Below, one piece after another: positions 62,246 to 64,000 of a stretch of DNA of 64,000 bases; position 1 is the stretch's first letter; each line of letters begins with the position of its first letter. The notes beneath the pieces are model-generated. The model did not search any database, was not told the origin of the DNA, and saw only the letters and a program-made list of their open reading frames with translations. Source of the DNA: Nemertoderma westbladi (Eukaryota > Xenacoelomorpha > Nemertodermatida > Nemertodermatidae); contig JAUCBJ010006962.1 of assembly GCA_032718475.1 (NCBI GenBank), positions 1 to 64,000 on the forward strand. Direction: 5' to 3'. Made by a program: the position numbers and the translations under genes.

Positions 62246-64000
62246 CTGCGCAGCCCAGGTCAGGTCAGGTATTCTATGTCATTGATCAAGAAAACTTGCC
62301 ACCTCCATGCAGCATAAAGGAGGTGCCATCTGTAGCTGCATAGACCCTCTTACTAGGGCAAATCTGGTCCTGTAACTAGGACCCCCTTCGTTCTGGGATA
62401 AGGACGCCCTTGGTCCTGGATTAAGGACCCATATACTTGGCTGCAGGGGTATATGGTCTGGCCAGGCAGATGGTGATCTACCAATGGCTGGTCAGGAGTA
62501 GAGTGTTCTCATGTCCACTCTGAGTACACTTCACTGCGACCTGCACCTGGCAGCAGGGGTACAGGGCATGACCCAGCAGATGAGCTGCACAGCCAATGGT
62601 GGGTCATGTGCGCCAGAGTAGATATGGGTGATGGGCCTCATATCTGACTCCACTGCGACACCCACCCTGTGGAATGGCAAACCAGAGTGTGGTATTTGCC
62701 CCGATAAAACGGCTGACTCGGCAAAAAAGCACCCCCCAACCCCCACAATGGATTACATTAGTAATGCGGAGGTCCGGCCACTTGAGGCCAGTGGAATGAC
62801 CGGACAAAATCGGCCTCACAGGCGTCAGTTATCTCCTGACCGGCTGTCTGTTTCACCCCCTACTGGAGAGAGAGCGGCAAACAATTCTTTGAGTCCCTTT
62901 CCTGATGACCTTTCTGGCCCAAACCCTGGGTCACCAGGGAGGCCAGATTGTGAGGGGGATAGGATTTCTGGAGTTAGAGGCTACACTCATGATCCACCCC
63001 GACCAACAAATCCATTGATGAATCTGAGGCAAGTCACTAGACTAGCCTCAGTAAACACCCTAACACTCGGGTCCCCAATGCGAAAAGGTGAGCTGACTGC
63101 CTTGGCAGATATGCTTTCTCTTAGTGCAGTGGGTGTTCAAGAGCACCGAATGCAGACTGGACAGACTGATGAGGTTCTTATTAAGGACATGGGGGCGGTT
63201 GGCGACTCGCCCTCGCGTCAGCGGATGACAGTGGCAATGGTGGAATTGGTCTATTGATGAATCCAACTGCACATGCAGCATTGGACAAAATAGACCAAAT
63301 CTCTAACCGCATCATCCGTTGTCACTTCTCATGTTCTGGAAGGCTGGCTAAGAAGTTTCCTAAGGTGGTTCTGATTGTGTGCTACTCTCCAACTAGTGTT
63401 GCCCCTGTAGAGGAGGTGGAAAATTTCTACCACAATCTACAAGCAGCTACTGATGGAGTGGATCAGCATGCATTCTTAACATTCCTCGGGAGACTTTAAT
63501 GCAAGTCTGCGTCAATCACCTACATCGCCCTGGGTCTATAGCAATAGTGTTAACCGAAATTCCGTCCTTCTTCAGGATTTTATCTCTGGAAATGGATTGT
63601 TTTCGGAAGGAACCCAGTTCAAGAAGCGAACTGGAAAGCTATGGACTCATAGTGGACCCAGTGGTTACAAGTCCCAGATAGACTATATCCTGTTTCGTAG
63701 GAAATACAGGAGCTCTATACAAGACTGTAATGCATTTACACTTCGACCCTTCTCCAGTGATCAACGCCTTATTGTGGCCAAGGTAAGACTTAGTCTGCGT
63801 GCTAGCAGAACAACGAAATCTGCCTTGCCACGGCATTACTGGTCCTTTCTGTTACAACAGCCAAGTGTGAGATCCAGCTTCACACTATAGCTGAGCAACA
63901 GGTATGATGTTCTTGCCTCGCAGATCACTGTGAGAGCTATACTGCCTTCACAGGGGCAGTTAAGTTAGCAGCTGCAGAAACAGTTCCTGTATACCCTCGA
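62246..64000 (+). mobile_element. LINE family A 5' half, second copy (runs off window)
   Basis: Collinear with 14404-16150: leader, MDYISNAEV start, endonuclease and the beginning of the RT linker. Its minus-strand partner arm is 37242-62245 with the two nested elements removed. Confidence 0.85.
62748..63890 (+). pseudogene. LINE family A AP-endonuclease, second copy (broken)
   Basis: The first part (ATG 62748) is open to 63257 and includes SVNTLTLGSP and LSLSAVGVQEHRMQTGQ, the catalytic E motif region. A frameshift at about 63200 moves to 63254-63499 (NPTAHAALDKIDQ, FHNLQ-like); another near 63490 destroys GDFNA. The last part, 63597-63890, has QIDYILFRRKYRSS and SSDQRLIVAK. Together with 14893-16037 it shows the full-length domain, each copy broken at different points. 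Confidence 0.8.

Overview
This is a transposon-dense piece of an invertebrate animal genome. It carries long BEL/Pao-type LTR retroelements, Penelope-like elements (PLEs) with a GIY-YIG nuclease, several non-LTR LINE families, short TIR elements, and one host gene split by an intron. Nothing looks bacterial or viral-genomic. A KRAB-like/SET/zinc-finger PRDM9 relative together with PLEs and BEL elements would suit an invertebrate deuterostome, but the sequence does not settle the phylum.

Layout. 1-8839: minus-strand copy of a large BEL-like element lacking reverse transcriptase (copy 1; left end outside the window). 8840-12437: LINE debris, an 800-bp TIR element and an old CR1/L2-like fragment. 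12438-12651: possible terminal exon of an unknown gene. 12652-18671: LINE cluster, including a full LINE with a 5' inversion, interrupted by a PLE fragment at 16587-17892. 18787-19028: small TIR element. 19669-21592: more LINE remnants. 21951-27901: the main host gene, a two-exon PRDM9-like gene on the minus strand, with a hAT-like insertion and poly-G tracts in its intron. 28686-30384: decayed LINE and a segment paralogous to 8840-10830. 30402-34996: an apparently intact PLE with four tandem pLTR units, each containing a hammerhead ribozyme motif on the strand opposite the RT gene. 35141-37584: LINE copies. 37585-44134: young, nearly intact BEL/Pao element (278-bp LTRs, one mismatch, 5-bp duplication, one in-frame stop). 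44362-62021: 17.66-kb copy 2 of the RT-less BEL family (1230-bp LTRs, 5-bp duplication) with an internal 3.58-kb tandem duplication, a 1.25-kb foreign insertion and a cluster of unrecognised small ORFs. 62022-64000: continuation of the LINE that both LTR elements interrupted.

The nesting can be read directly. The LINE pieces 37242-37584, 44135-44361 and 62022-62245 join at the two 5-bp target duplications. That rebuilt locus is a paralogue of 13613-18671, down to the same inversion junction, so the LINE cluster was duplicated as DNA before the LTR elements landed.

Functionally, the window holds one probable host chromatin/recombination gene (PRDM9-like) in a matrix of selfish elements. Apart from the PLE and the plus-strand BEL/Pao element, nearly all element genes are fragmented. 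All coordinates and alignments were read by eye; no database search was possible.
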